Origin: a virus
Virus record (IMG/VR): IMGVR_UViG_3300036770_005159
Location: 1 to 23,960 of that record
DNA length: 23,960 nucleotides
Reading direction: 5' to 3' (one strand)
Each line of letters starts with the position of its first letter. The first letter of the stretch is position 1. Positions 14,504-21,214 of this stretch are shown piece by piece. The notes below the pieces were generated by a model. The model worked only from the letters and a program-made list of their open reading frames with translations. It was not told the origin of the DNA and searched no databases. The translations under genes and the position numbers were made by a program.

Positions 14504-15430
14504 ATGGGGCTTTTCGCCAGCGAAATAACGCGACTTCGAAGCCAGCGGGGTTGGACCCCGACGGAACTCGCCGAGAAATCAGGGGTCACCCACGCCGCCG
14601 TCTGGCAATGGGAGGAGAGCCGCACGCTCCCCTCGCGACCACGGGTCGCCGCCCTCGAAGCCGCCTTTCAGATCGAAAGCGGATCGTTACAAGCGCTCGT
14701 CGACACCGACCGTGGACACCGTCGTCGCGGCCCCAACGACACCCCGAACCCGCGTACTCCTCTCCAGCCGCGAACTGCTCCTGCGGTTCATCGACGGACA
14801 GCGGGGTCGAAGTCCGCATCGGAGGAGGCCGACGATGTCGACGACTTCATCTTCGCCATGAGTGACTACGTCGTGGAACGTCTTGCCATGATCGAGGCGA
14901 ACAACAGACGGGTCGAGGAATTGAACGACGAGGCACGCGTCCTGATGAATCAGGCGTTGGAGAACCTCGGGAAGCCGGAGGCTCAAGCACTCATCGAACG
15001 CGGCGGTGCGTTGCTCGCTCTCGCCAAACGAATCGTCGATGAAAGCAAGGTTCTACATCGTGAAGCCGATCAGCGACGGTCCGTGGCTGTTCGGCTCATT
15101 CAACGCACACGACACATCGTCAACGCCGACAACGATTCGGACGAGGTGGCACCGGAAAAGATCAGCGACGTCGCCAGACGTCGTATGGCGCGCAGGAATT
15201 CGAAACGCCGCTCAGAGCTCTTCGGTCTCTACAAGGAACTCGAGAGCGCTACGAACCAGTGGTTCACACCGGACGCTTCACCAGGCGACGTAGTCCCGCT
15301 TCTCACTTTGCTTCTCTCGTTAATGAACCGGGTCAACGACTTGGAGAGCAACGTCTCCGATCTGAAAATGGCGCTGGATTCGGAGAGGTTGAAGCGTCAG
15401 GGCAAACCGGCGACCGGCTTGGTCGAGTAG
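14504..15430 (+). CDS. XRE-family regulator, immunity repressor candidate
   Basis: The only plus-strand gene of the window: a 308-aa protein. Residues 5-58 are an XRE HTH ('ITRLRSQRGWTPTELAEKSGVTHAAVWQWEESRTLPSRPR', split here, recognition helix 'THAAVWQWE'). A Pro/Arg-rich linker follows (70-105), then long charged helices (115-250) and a coiled-coil-like C-terminus (275-300), probably for oligomerisation. No protease motif of LexA/CI type is seen. AGGAGG lies nine bases before the ATG. Its place opposite an HTH gene and near integrase makes it the best candidate for the lysogeny repressor. The plus and minus stops at 15430 and 15436 are only 5 bp apart. Confidence 0.75.
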   Translation: MGLFASEITRLRSQRGWTPTELAEKSGVTHAAVWQWEESRTLPSRPRVAALEAAFQIESGSLQALVDTDRGHRRRGPNDTPNPRTPLQPRTAPAVHRRTAGSKSASEEADDVDDFIFAMSDYVVERLAMIEANNRRVEELNDEARVLMNQALENLGKPEAQALIERGGALLALAKRIVDESKVLHREADQRRSVAVRLIQRTRHIVNADNDSDEVAPEKISDVARRRMARRNSKRRSELFGLYKELESATNQWFTPDASPGDVVPLLTLLLSLMNRVNDLESNVSDLKMALDSERLKRQGKPATGLVE

Positions 15431-15435
15431 GACTT

Positions 15436-16215
15436 CTAGACGACGAGAGGCTTCAGCAGTTTCTCTTTGCGGGCGTCACGCACCTGGATCGCCAACCTGC
15501 ACAGTTCGTACCCTCGTTCGGTGTCGACCCGCCACAGCGTGCACGAATCGCCGCTGGCGGGAAGATGGATCACGATTGCGGCGTCGGTGCGCAGACCGTC
15601 AATCGGGGTTCTGGTGGCCGTTGCCGGGTCATAGAACACCGAGTGGGCGTAGGCGGCCAACTGGCAGGCGATCCCTTTGGAGGGTGGATAGACGGCCTTG
15701 CCGGTCTTGATGTCGGCGACCACCACGTCGCCGTGACGGGTTCGCAACAGCCGATCAAGCGTTCCGGCCACCTTGATCTCGTCAGCCACCACAATCCGTT
15801 CCACTTCGATCGGGGTCAACCCGTGTTCGTCGAGCGCCCGCCGATAGGCGGTTAGCGACGGTCGGAACCGGTCGTCGACGTCGTCCATAGTGATCTCACC
15901 GAGGTCGAGACGTTCAGTGAGCCGGTGAATGGCAGTGCCGAGATCCGAAGCGGTCCACGCTCCGGCGGCGTCTTTGGCTTTGCGGGCGATCGCTCCGAGC
16001 GCTTTATCGTCGGTGACGTCGGCGAGCGATACCAGCGTGCGAACGTGATCGGACGAGGCGATTCCCTTCACAACCATTCGTTCGCCCCACACTTGGATGG
16101 CGGACTTGTCGTCGAGGGCGTCACCGACATTCGACGCACGAACGTAGGTCTCGGTCGTGCCATCGGGAAGGGTGATGAGAGGGTTGCCATACCGGTCGCG
16201 CGGCAGTTCGATCAC
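15436..16215 (-). CDS. RecB-like PD-(D/E)XK exonuclease
   Basis: A 259-aa nuclease of the RecB/Cas4-type PD-(D/E)XK family. Its motifs are 'LGTAIHRLTE' with His97, 'IKVAGTLDRLL' with Asp154, 'VVVADIKTGK' with Asp168 and Lys170, and 'CQLAAYAHS' with the Gln185/Tyr189 motif. These make the complete metal site. No helicase domain is present. The GTG start at 16215 overlaps the stop of the excisionase-like gene (GTGA) and has AGGAGG seven bases upstream. It may work in phage recombination or DNA processing, like other phage-encoded RecB-family exonucleases. No single-strand annealing partner is found nearby. Confidence 0.85.
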   Translation of the reverse strand: MIELPRDRYGNPLITLPDGTTETYVRASNVGDALDDKSAIQVWGERMVVKGIASSDHVRTLVSLADVTDDKALGAIARKAKDAAGAWTASDLGTAIHRLTERLDLGEITMDDVDDRFRPSLTAYRRALDEHGLTPIEVERIVVADEIKVAGTLDRLLRTRHGDVVVADIKTGKAVYPPSKGIACQLAAYAHSVFYDPATATRTPIDGLRTDAAIVIHLPASGDSCTLWRVDTERGYELCRLAIQVRDARKEKLLKPLVV

Positions 16216-16391
16216 GACTGCGCCTCCTCGATGACCGAGCCAACGAGCCGTTCGACTTCGGTCTTCGGGATGATGCGACGACGCCCGAGAGAGAGCGCGT
16301 AGATCGTGCCTCGCTGGATCTCGTCGTAGATCAACTTCGGTGAGACGCCGAGCATGGCGGCGACTTCGTGCACGGTGTACGTCAAACGCAT
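16212..16391 (-). CDS. Excisionase-like MerR-type HTH protein
   Basis: A 59-aa winged-helix protein of the excisionase / HTH_17 type: 'TYTVHEVAAMLGVSPKLIYDEIQRG' then 'YALSLGRRRIIPKTEVERLV'. Such proteins bend DNA at att sites or act as small regulators. The ATG at 16391 is chosen because GGAGG lies five bases upstream; an upstream ATG would have no such site. Its stop overlaps the nuclease gene. It lies 0.9 kb from the integrase, with the zinc-ribbon gene between, and excision control is the natural guess. Confidence 0.75.
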   Translation of the reverse strand: MRLTYTVHEVAAMLGVSPKLIYDEIQRGTIYALSLGRRRIIPKTEVERLVGSVIEEAQS

Positions 16392-16523
16392 GAGAACCTC
16401 CGAATCTCTGTGGAGGCTCGGTTCTAACCCTTCATCGGTAAAGATTGTCGGACAACAGGACATCCGTTGTTGCCAACTGGAACAGAAATGACGTCCCTAC
16501 TGCTTTGCAGTCGACGTGGAGAA

Positions 16524-17174
16524 CTACTCGGTGGACCGACGTGCCGCCGCTTCATCGGCGAGATACCTGCGGACGGCCTCACGCGCCTTTGCCGCCATCT
16601 TCGGCATGCCAAGAACTCGGTACACCTCGTGCAACGGAATCTCGAACGGGTCGTCGTCGGACTGGAAGGCAAGCGAAGCGCTCAGCGACACCGTGCCGCA
16701 CCGGTCACGAAATGTGAGATCCACAAAGCCGGGAGCGGTGCCGAGAATGTCGGCGACCTCCTCGCGGGAGTACCAGAACTTCGGGTCGGCCAGTTCGCAT
16801 TCGACCACAGCGGGCAGGCGGTCGTCGTACTGGTGAGCAACCGCATGCGAGATGCGCTTCGGGCCGAACATCCGCACGCATCGAATCCGCCCCTCCTCGA
16901 TCGTCGCCCAGATTTCGTCCACTTCGTCGTCGACGTAATCGGCGAATTCAGCGACGGTGTAGGTGGCACGATTTGGCGAAGAGAGGCGCACCTCCCAGAA
17001 CCGCTCATTGCGATTTGAGAGGCGACGCTTCCAGTCGTTGAGGGCTTCTTCCAATCCGCAGTCGGAGCAGATTTCCGTTTCGTTGTCGGTACGGCTGAGC
17101 GCACCGGGGTAGAGACCCCGATCTCGGTTGTTCGGGATGCCTTCCCCGCATCGGGGGCAAGTGTGTGGTTCCAT
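16524..17174 (-). CDS. Zinc-ribbon protein with HTH-like segments
   Basis: A 216-aa protein. Residues 6-39 form a zinc ribbon (Cys6, Cys9, Cys36, Cys39) whose spacer 'YPGALSRTDNETEICSDCG' is shared by a family widely seen in phages of Gram-positive bacteria. Two segments that look like HTH units follow: 'TYTVAEFADYVDDEVDEIW' near 70-88 and 'WYSREEVADILGTAPGFV' near 133-150. The C-terminus is an Ala/Arg-rich helix. ATG 17174 is preferred because the zinc ribbon then begins six residues in; the ribosome site is weak. Function unknown; nucleic-acid binding likely. Confidence 0.65.
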   Translation of the reverse strand: MEPHTCPRCGEGIPNNRDRGLYPGALSRTDNETEICSDCGLEEALNDWKRRLSNRNERFWEVRLSSPNRATYTVAEFADYVDDEVDEIWATIEEGRIRCVRMFGPKRISHAVAHQYDDRLPAVVECELADPKFWYSREEVADILGTAPGFVDLTFRDRCGTVSLSASLAFQSDDDPFEIPLHEVYRVLGMPKMAAKAREAVRRYLADEAAARRSTE

Positions 17175-17289
17175 GCGTTCACCATACGGACGGCGTTTTC
17201 GGGACAATCTCAACATTTGCCTTTTTCAGACTGTTGGAAATGGGAATCCCTCGCTGATGTCGCCAGGAGGGGGGCTTCTCGCTCTGCGG

Positions 17290-18402
17290 CTACGACCCGA
17301 AGATGTCGCCAATCTTGTCGGCGAGCCGCGTGTCCGACTCCTTCACCCAGTGGCCGTACACACGGAGCGTCGTTGCACCACCGCCACCGTGACCAAGTCG
17401 CCGCCCCAACGTAGGAAGATCAGCGCCACGAGACAGCAGATACGTCGCATGGAAATGGCGCAGATTGTGAAACCGCGTTTCTTGAATCCCTGCGTCCCGC
17501 TTTGCCTTTCGCCAGAGGTAGTCGCCCCTCTTGGTCTTCCAATGCCCGCCCGACTCGTTCACGAAAACGAACGGACTCGGGTCCGCACCAGCGGACTCCC
17601 GATACGCACGCAACCGGGCCATCGTGGCGGCGTCCAACGTGAGCGTGCGCGAGTTTCCGGTCTTGGTGCCCTTCACGTGTTCCGAGTGATCGAAGGCCCG
17701 ACCGATGGCCTTGTCGATCGTCAACGTTGAGTTCGCGAAGTCGATGTCAGACCACTGAATTGCCAGCAATTCACCGCGTCGCGCGCCGGTCGCCACCGCC
17801 AAGTGAATGAACATTCCCGCGTCCTCGGACTGCTGATCAGCGGCCTCTAGCAACCGGGCGATCTCCTCCTCGGTTGGCGGTGTGATCTCCGGCGACTTGG
17901 GGCTTGCCTTCCATGCCGCATCCACCGGGTTCTCTCGGATGTAGTTCCATCGGACGGCTTGGGACAGCGCCTGCGAGATCACACGGGTATTGCGACAGAT
18001 CGTTACCTCGGCAAGCCCGCGCTCAACCATCCCGGCGGTCCACTGGTCGATGTCTCGGGTCGCGAGTTTCGGCAGCGGCACGTCTCCGTACTGGTCAATG
18101 AACTGCTTGACGATGTCCCAGTGGAGCCGTTGAGTCGACCCCTGCCACTTCCTCTGCACCTTGGCGAAGTCAAACCACTCGGGAAGGTACGCCCCAACGG
18201 TCGTGGACACCGCCTCGGTCACGTTCACTCCGTATTTGACCAAGTTCTCCTGCCGCCATCGTTTAGCGGCTCCCTCGGTGTCGAAGGTGCGGGTTTTCTG
18301 CACCCACTGGCCGGTCCGGGTGTCCTTGACCTTGAAATCTGCTCGCCATCGTTTTCCGTTGGCGCTACTGCGAATGCCGGTTGTCTTTCGTTTGGTTGCC
18401 AT
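17290..18402 (-). CDS. int: Tyrosine recombinase / phage integrase
   Basis: A 370-aa integrase that joins attP to the host attB. The N-terminal arm-type DNA-binding strands cover about residues 8-55 and the SAM-like core-binding domain about 65-165. The catalytic domain carries Arg208 ('TGARRGE'), Lys247 ('TKTGNSR'), His312 and Arg315 ('HNLRHF'), His338 ('LGHGG') and the nucleophile Tyr349 ('RVYGH'). All catalytic residues are present, so it should be active. The ATG at 18402 gives the usual family N-terminus; the open frame extends 71 codons further upstream but has no sign of coding. The ribosome site is weak. Confidence 0.95.
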   Translation of the reverse strand: MATKRKTTGIRSSANGKRWRADFKVKDTRTGQWVQKTRTFDTEGAAKRWRQENLVKYGVNVTEAVSTTVGAYLPEWFDFAKVQRKWQGSTQRLHWDIVKQFIDQYGDVPLPKLATRDIDQWTAGMVERGLAEVTICRNTRVISQALSQAVRWNYIRENPVDAAWKASPKSPEITPPTEEEIARLLEAADQQSEDAGMFIHLAVATGARRGELLAIQWSDIDFANSTLTIDKAIGRAFDHSEHVKGTKTGNSRTLTLDAATMARLRAYRESAGADPSPFVFVNESGGHWKTKRGDYLWRKAKRDAGIQETRFHNLRHFHATYLLSRGADLPTLGRRLGHGGGGATTLRVYGHWVKESDTRLADKIGDIFGS

Positions 18403-18445
18403 GCGACCGACCGTAGAGGGGGGGTTCCCGACGACTTCCCGGCTG

Positions 18446-18692
18446 TTGGTGCGCAAAGTTGCACCATCGTTCGGGCAGAGCACGACTCCCGGAAGTTTCG
18501 AGGCCTTTGACCTGCGGTTATTCGGTGTTTCCAGACGGCACCGGAATTTGTCGCACACCCTGAAGCGGTAATCTCGCCGACTTGACAGGAATCCCGAGTG
18601 CCCCTGAAACGCCACTACCTGGCGTTTCGTGTGGGGCGTGGTTTCTAGCCACCCCGAGTTTCTCCCCGGTTGGTGCGCGCTTGTTGCACATC
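18446..18692. repeat. Paired TTGGTGCGC-TTGCAC elements by int
   Basis: TTGGTGCGC, 4 bases, TTGCAC at 18446-18464 is matched by TTGGTGCGC, 5 bases, TTGCAC at 18670-18689, both followed shortly by ATC. The first copy also forms a 6-bp dyad (TGGTGC/GCACCA). Two direct copies 224 bp apart flanking the hairpin could be integrase arm sites or operators. Confidence 0.5.
18606..18628. repeat. 9-bp inverted repeat near integrase
   Basis: GAAACGCCA (18606-18614) pairs perfectly with TGGCGTTTC (18620-18628) across five bases. No U-tract follows on either strand. Lying midway between the two TTGGTGCGC elements, it could be a recombination core site or a regulator site. Confidence 0.45.
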
Positions 18693-18694
18693 AA

Positions 18695-18730
18695 AACGGG
18701 AAAACGCCCTCGACCCGAAGGCCGAGGGCG
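18695..18730 (-). terminator. Intrinsic terminator with UUCG loop
   Basis: On the minus strand an 11-bp stem (one G-U pair), closed by a UUCG tetraloop, spans 18730-18705, followed by TTTTCCCGTTTT. It lies 17 bp after the stop of the last gene of the operon (18747), so it ends that transcript and isolates the integrase region. Confidence 0.8.
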
Positions 18731-18746
18731 ACAGTAGCGGACATCA

Positions 18747-19019
18747 TCAAGACGGTTCGACCGGTAGAAGCGGCAACGGGTGGAGGGAGTCGATCCGTTT
18801 CACCATCGCTGTCGGGATCGCCAGCACCCCGTCAACTTCGTCCTGATCGGCGATCAAGGACTGCGCCAGGAGGATGTGGCCGGGCTTGATCTCGTGGAGG
18901 AGGTAGCCGACCGACTCGACGATGCAAGGCCCGTCGTCGATCTCCTCGATGGCGCACCAGGTGTCGGTGACGGCGTGGGCGTCATGCCAGGTGACTCGCA
19001 CCAGTTGTTCAGTCGTCAT
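18747..19019 (-). CDS. Small conserved-type phage protein
   Basis: A 90-aa protein with the 'VRVTWHDAHAVTDTW' start, 'IVESVGYLLHE' and 'GHILLAQSLI' segments. I recognise this as a type of short protein that recurs in many phages near the late genes, with no known role. It looks beta-rich. It starts at ATG 19019, with AGGAGG nine bases upstream inside the preceding gene, and overlaps that gene by 11 bases. It is the last gene before the terminator. A longer upstream reading is rejected because it lies in the preceding gene. Confidence 0.65.
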   Translation of the reverse strand: MTTEQLVRVTWHDAHAVTDTWCAIEEIDDGPCIVESVGYLLHEIKPGHILLAQSLIADQDEVDGVLAIPTAMVKRIDSLHPLPLLPVEPS

Positions 19020-19275
19020 CGTTCTCGTCCTCCTCGTCGTCGGTGACCCATGCTTCGTTGATCCAGCGGGATTCAAGGTCGACCAGGATTGAGCGAAGCA
19101 TCCCGATCAATACCCACGGTGGCGACGCCTCATCGTGGACGGCGTGGAGTCCGTGGGAGCCGTCGGGCCGGATGGCGTCCACGATCAAGAAGGCGTGGAC
19201 CGGGATCGAGTCCTTCCAGTGCTCCTGGACAATCTGGGGAATGATGTCGGCGGCGTTCAAAGGTTCACTCACCAT
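19009..19275 (-). CDS. Small hypothetical protein with acidic tail
   Basis: An 88-aa protein: a beta-rich body with 'VHAFLIVDAIRPDGSHGLHAV', a helix 'LIGMLRSILVDLES', and an acidic end of about 12 Asp/Glu-rich residues. Function unknown. AAGGAG lies two bases before ATG 19275; GTG 19272 would give better spacing. It overlaps the metallophosphoesterase gene by seven bases and the next gene by 11, so it is part of the same coupled operon. Confidence 0.6.
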   Translation of the reverse strand: MVSEPLNAADIIPQIVQEHWKDSIPVHAFLIVDAIRPDGSHGLHAVHDEASPPWVLIGMLRSILVDLESRWINEAWVTDDEEDENDDD

Positions 19276-20420
19276 TTCTCCTTACGACGGTCGGTCACGA
19301 AGATCGGGCATTGCCAGGTGACGTTGTGTTCCGGGGTGACGATGGCGAGCGCCTGCTGTGCTGGCTCGTAACCGAAGTTCCCGATAAAGGAGTATTCGTC
19401 GACGGACTTGAGCGAGCCGTTGACGACGAGGCCGGGGGTCATGATCAGTTGATGCCAGTGCCCCATCCAGAGGGTGTCGAACGGCTGGTCGACCGCCATC
19501 GCTCGTTGGGCCTTCCTGGCGCGCAGTCGCATGATCGGCGGCCAGATGCCACCGATGCCGCCACCGCCGTGGGCTTGGTCACCGTGGGTGAGGAGATGTC
19601 CCCACTGGTAGATGCCGACGAGGGTGTCGGCTCCGTCCCCGATCTGGAAGGTCACCCGTTTGTCTTTGGCGTAGTGCCGTTCGAGCATCTTTGCGAGAAG
19701 CCAGTCGAGGTTCGTCTTGGCACGCAGTTTCGCTCGGGGTTTGCGGGTGAGCCGTCCGTGGTTGCCGGGGACGGCGGCGACGTGAACCTTGCCGAACTCG
19801 TCGGCCAAGACGGTGAGGGCGGCAGCCATCTGTTCGGACCAGTGCAGGAGCGATCCGAGGATGGTGTCCTCGTTCGTTTCCTTGAGTTCTTCGTGGATGT
19901 CGCCGGAGAAGATGTCGCCACCGAGGAGCACCACGACGCCGTCGTAGGTGACTCCGGAGAGGTAGTGGCGGGCCATCTTGATCACGTTCTCGCACCAGGT
20001 CTTGAGGCGTAGTTCGGCGATGGTGCGGTTGTAGGCGTTGAGGCCACCGACTTCGGATGGTCGGACGACCTCATCGAAGTGGGTGTCGGACAGCATCACC
20101 ACCAAGGTCGCCCGCTTGCTTGATCGGGTGTTCTTCGGTGCGAGCCAAGCCGGCGGCTCGAGAACGACGTCGTCGACGGACTCGATGATGTTGACCACTC
20201 GGCGTAGTTCGACGAGTTCGGCTTCGAGTTGGGCGGCTTCATGGCGTGCCCGGTCTCGTTCCCGACGCACACGGATCAACGCCGTCGCGTCGGTGTCGAC
20301 ACGAAATGCCTGGTGAAGTCCCCGCACCTCTACCCCATCGGTGTCGAGATCGGGGCTGAGACGGCCACCTAGAGGGGCTTTTCTGGCGGGTCGAGGGGTC
20401 AGATCGTCATCGAGCGCCAC
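19269..20420 (-). CDS. Calcineurin-like metallophosphoesterase
   Basis: A 383-aa protein with a complete metallophosphoesterase site: Asp112-x-His114 ('SDTHFD'), Asp169 ('LLGGDIFSGD'), Asn220-His221 ('VPGNHGR'), 'THGDQ' with His279, and 'GHWHQ' with His321/His323. These bind two metals and hydrolyse phosphodiesters or monoesters. Residues 50-80 form a coiled coil rich in Arg/Glu, probably for oligomerisation. GTG 20420 is preceded by GGGAG at seven bases. Phage enzymes of this type may act on nucleotides or DNA ends; the substrate cannot be read from the sequence. It lies between the lysis region and the integration region. Confidence 0.88.
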   Translation of the reverse strand: MALDDDLTPRPARKAPLGGRLSPDLDTDGVEVRGLHQAFRVDTDATALIRVRRERDRARHEAAQLEAELVELRRVVNIIESVDDVVLEPPAWLAPKNTRSSKRATLVVMLSDTHFDEVVRPSEVGGLNAYNRTIAELRLKTWCENVIKMARHYLSGVTYDGVVVLLGGDIFSGDIHEELKETNEDTILGSLLHWSEQMAAALTVLADEFGKVHVAAVPGNHGRLTRKPRAKLRAKTNLDWLLAKMLERHYAKDKRVTFQIGDGADTLVGIYQWGHLLTHGDQAHGGGGIGGIWPPIMRLRARKAQRAMAVDQPFDTLWMGHWHQLIMTPGLVVNGSLKSVDEYSFIGNFGYEPAQQALAIVTPEHNVTWQCPIFVTDRRKEKW

Positions 20421-20652
20421 AGAGACACTCCCCTCGACGATGCCGCTGAACCGTGTTGAGGTTCACCCGAAACCCGTTGTCGGTCAGCACACGAAAGATC
20501 GTGGTGTGCGCCACCAGCGGGTCGGTGAGAGCGTCAACCAGTGCGGTGCGATCATCTTTGTCGAGTTCGGCCAAGATCACCGAGATCGTGCACGGTGGAC
20601 CTTTTCGACGGCCTGCCTGACCAGAGAGTTGCGTGCCAAGGTTCAGTTTCAA
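20407..20652 (-). CDS. Small HTH-like protein upstream of the phosphoesterase
   Basis: An 81-aa protein starting at TTG 20652, chosen because AGGAGG lies four bases upstream; the open frame continues to a GTG at 20709 without such a site. Its core, 'ISVILAELDKDDRTALVDALTDPLVAHTTIFRVLTDNGFRVNLNTVQRHRRGEC', read in parts, is helical and looks like a small DNA-binding unit ending in CxC. It overlaps the metallophosphoesterase start by 14 bases, so the two are probably co-translated. I know of no assigned function. Confidence 0.6.
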   Translation of the reverse strand: MKLNLGTQLSGQAGRRKGPPCTISVILAELDKDDRTALVDALTDPLVAHTTIFRVLTDNGFRVNLNTVQRHRRGECLCGAR

Positions 20653-20739
20653 GCGTCCTCCTGAACTATGAGTGCCGGTGGGGATGCCATAGGACAACCC
20701 CACCGACACATGGGTGGTCAGCGAGCGCGATGAATCGCG
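20641..20739 (-). promoter_or_regulatory. Hairpins around the TTG start
   Basis: Three inverted repeats lie together: GTTCAG/CTGAAC (20641-20646, 20661-20666), whose loop holds the TTG start and most of the AGGAGG; CGGTGGGG/CCCCACCG (20676-20683, 20698-20705); and CGCGAT/ATCGCG (20726-20731, 20734-20739). On the minus strand the first could hide the ribosome site. The second could be a terminator or attenuator for the upstream genes, though no U-tract follows. Confidence 0.4.
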
Positions 20740-20769
20740 ACCGCTGTTGACGGCGTGAAGGTCACGACG

Positions 20770-21165
20770 TCAGGGGAACAAGACGACACGAACCGTGTCG
20801 AAGTCGAACGTCCAGACGTTCGTCGCAACGCTCATCGCGTTCGACGTCACGGTGCCGCTGTAGTTGTCGACCAACGTCTGACCGTTGAGGAAGTAGACCT
20901 CGCCGGTGGTGCAGTCACCGGCGATGCCGGTCACGTTGACGGCGGCGACCTTGATGCCATTGTTCGAGGCGTTGCCGTAGGTGTAGGCGATGTCGACCCC
21001 GTCTTCGTCGCAGGCGTTCACGCCTTGGTCGCCGACTGCGGGAAACAGTGGGGTGTTGATGCCGAGGGCGGTGAGGGCGTAGGTGACGCCGCCACCGATC
21101 AGGGCCGCACCGAACACGAGGGCGGCGATCTTGCGACGGTGAGCGGGCTTCTTCGTGGTTGTCAT
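20770..21165 (-). CDS. Secreted or membrane-anchored protein
   Basis: A 131-aa protein with a basic N-terminus (MTTTKKPAHRRK) followed by a hydrophobic helix 'IAALVFGAALIGGGVTYAL' at about 13-31, a signal peptide or anchor of the type seen in SipW-dependent secreted proteins. The rest is beta-rich, with two Cys (CDEDG near 52 and DCTTG near 84) that could form a disulfide, and many Val/Thr strands to the end. AAAGG lies six bases before ATG 21165. No enzyme motif is seen. It lies next to the LPXTG protein, so both may reach the host surface. Confidence 0.65.
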   Translation of the reverse strand: MTTTKKPAHRRKIAALVFGAALIGGGVTYALTALGINTPLFPAVGDQGVNACDEDGVDIAYTYGNASNNGIKVAAVNVTGIAGDCTTGEVYFLNGQTLVDNYSGTVTSNAMSVATNVWTFDFDTVRVVLFP

Positions 21166-21214
21166 GTCTGACCTTTCGGGTGTGTGGTGGGTGCCTCCGA
21201 GAGTTCAGGTGGTG

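Larger units (their letters stand above)
18403..18746. other. 344-bp intergenic region, candidate attP/int control
   Basis: No credible gene lies in this stretch between integrase and the neighbouring operon. It holds two similar 23-bp elements (18446-18468 and 18670-18692), a 9-bp inverted repeat (18606-18628) and the terminator at 18695-18730. Integrase arm-type sites and an attP core would be expected here or in the 73-bp gap after the integrase stop. The core cannot be identified without the host junctions. Confidence 0.5.

Noticed and set aside
16392-16523. Operator-like CAAC/GTTG dyads upstream of the excisionase-like gene
   Set aside because: Pairing is interrupted by mismatches and no promoter pair with good spacing was found.
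17217-17289. attP core in the short gap after the integrase stop
   Set aside because: Possible by position, but no repeat or tRNA-like segment is visible there, so it cannot be supported.
18403-18615. 71-codon N-terminal extension of the integrase
   Set aside because: Integrase homology begins at ATG 18402; the extension covers a region with repeats and no domain.
19311-20012. 233-codon plus-strand ORF opposite the metallophosphoesterase
   Set aside because: Shadow frame; Val/Gly/Glu-rich translation without any domain.
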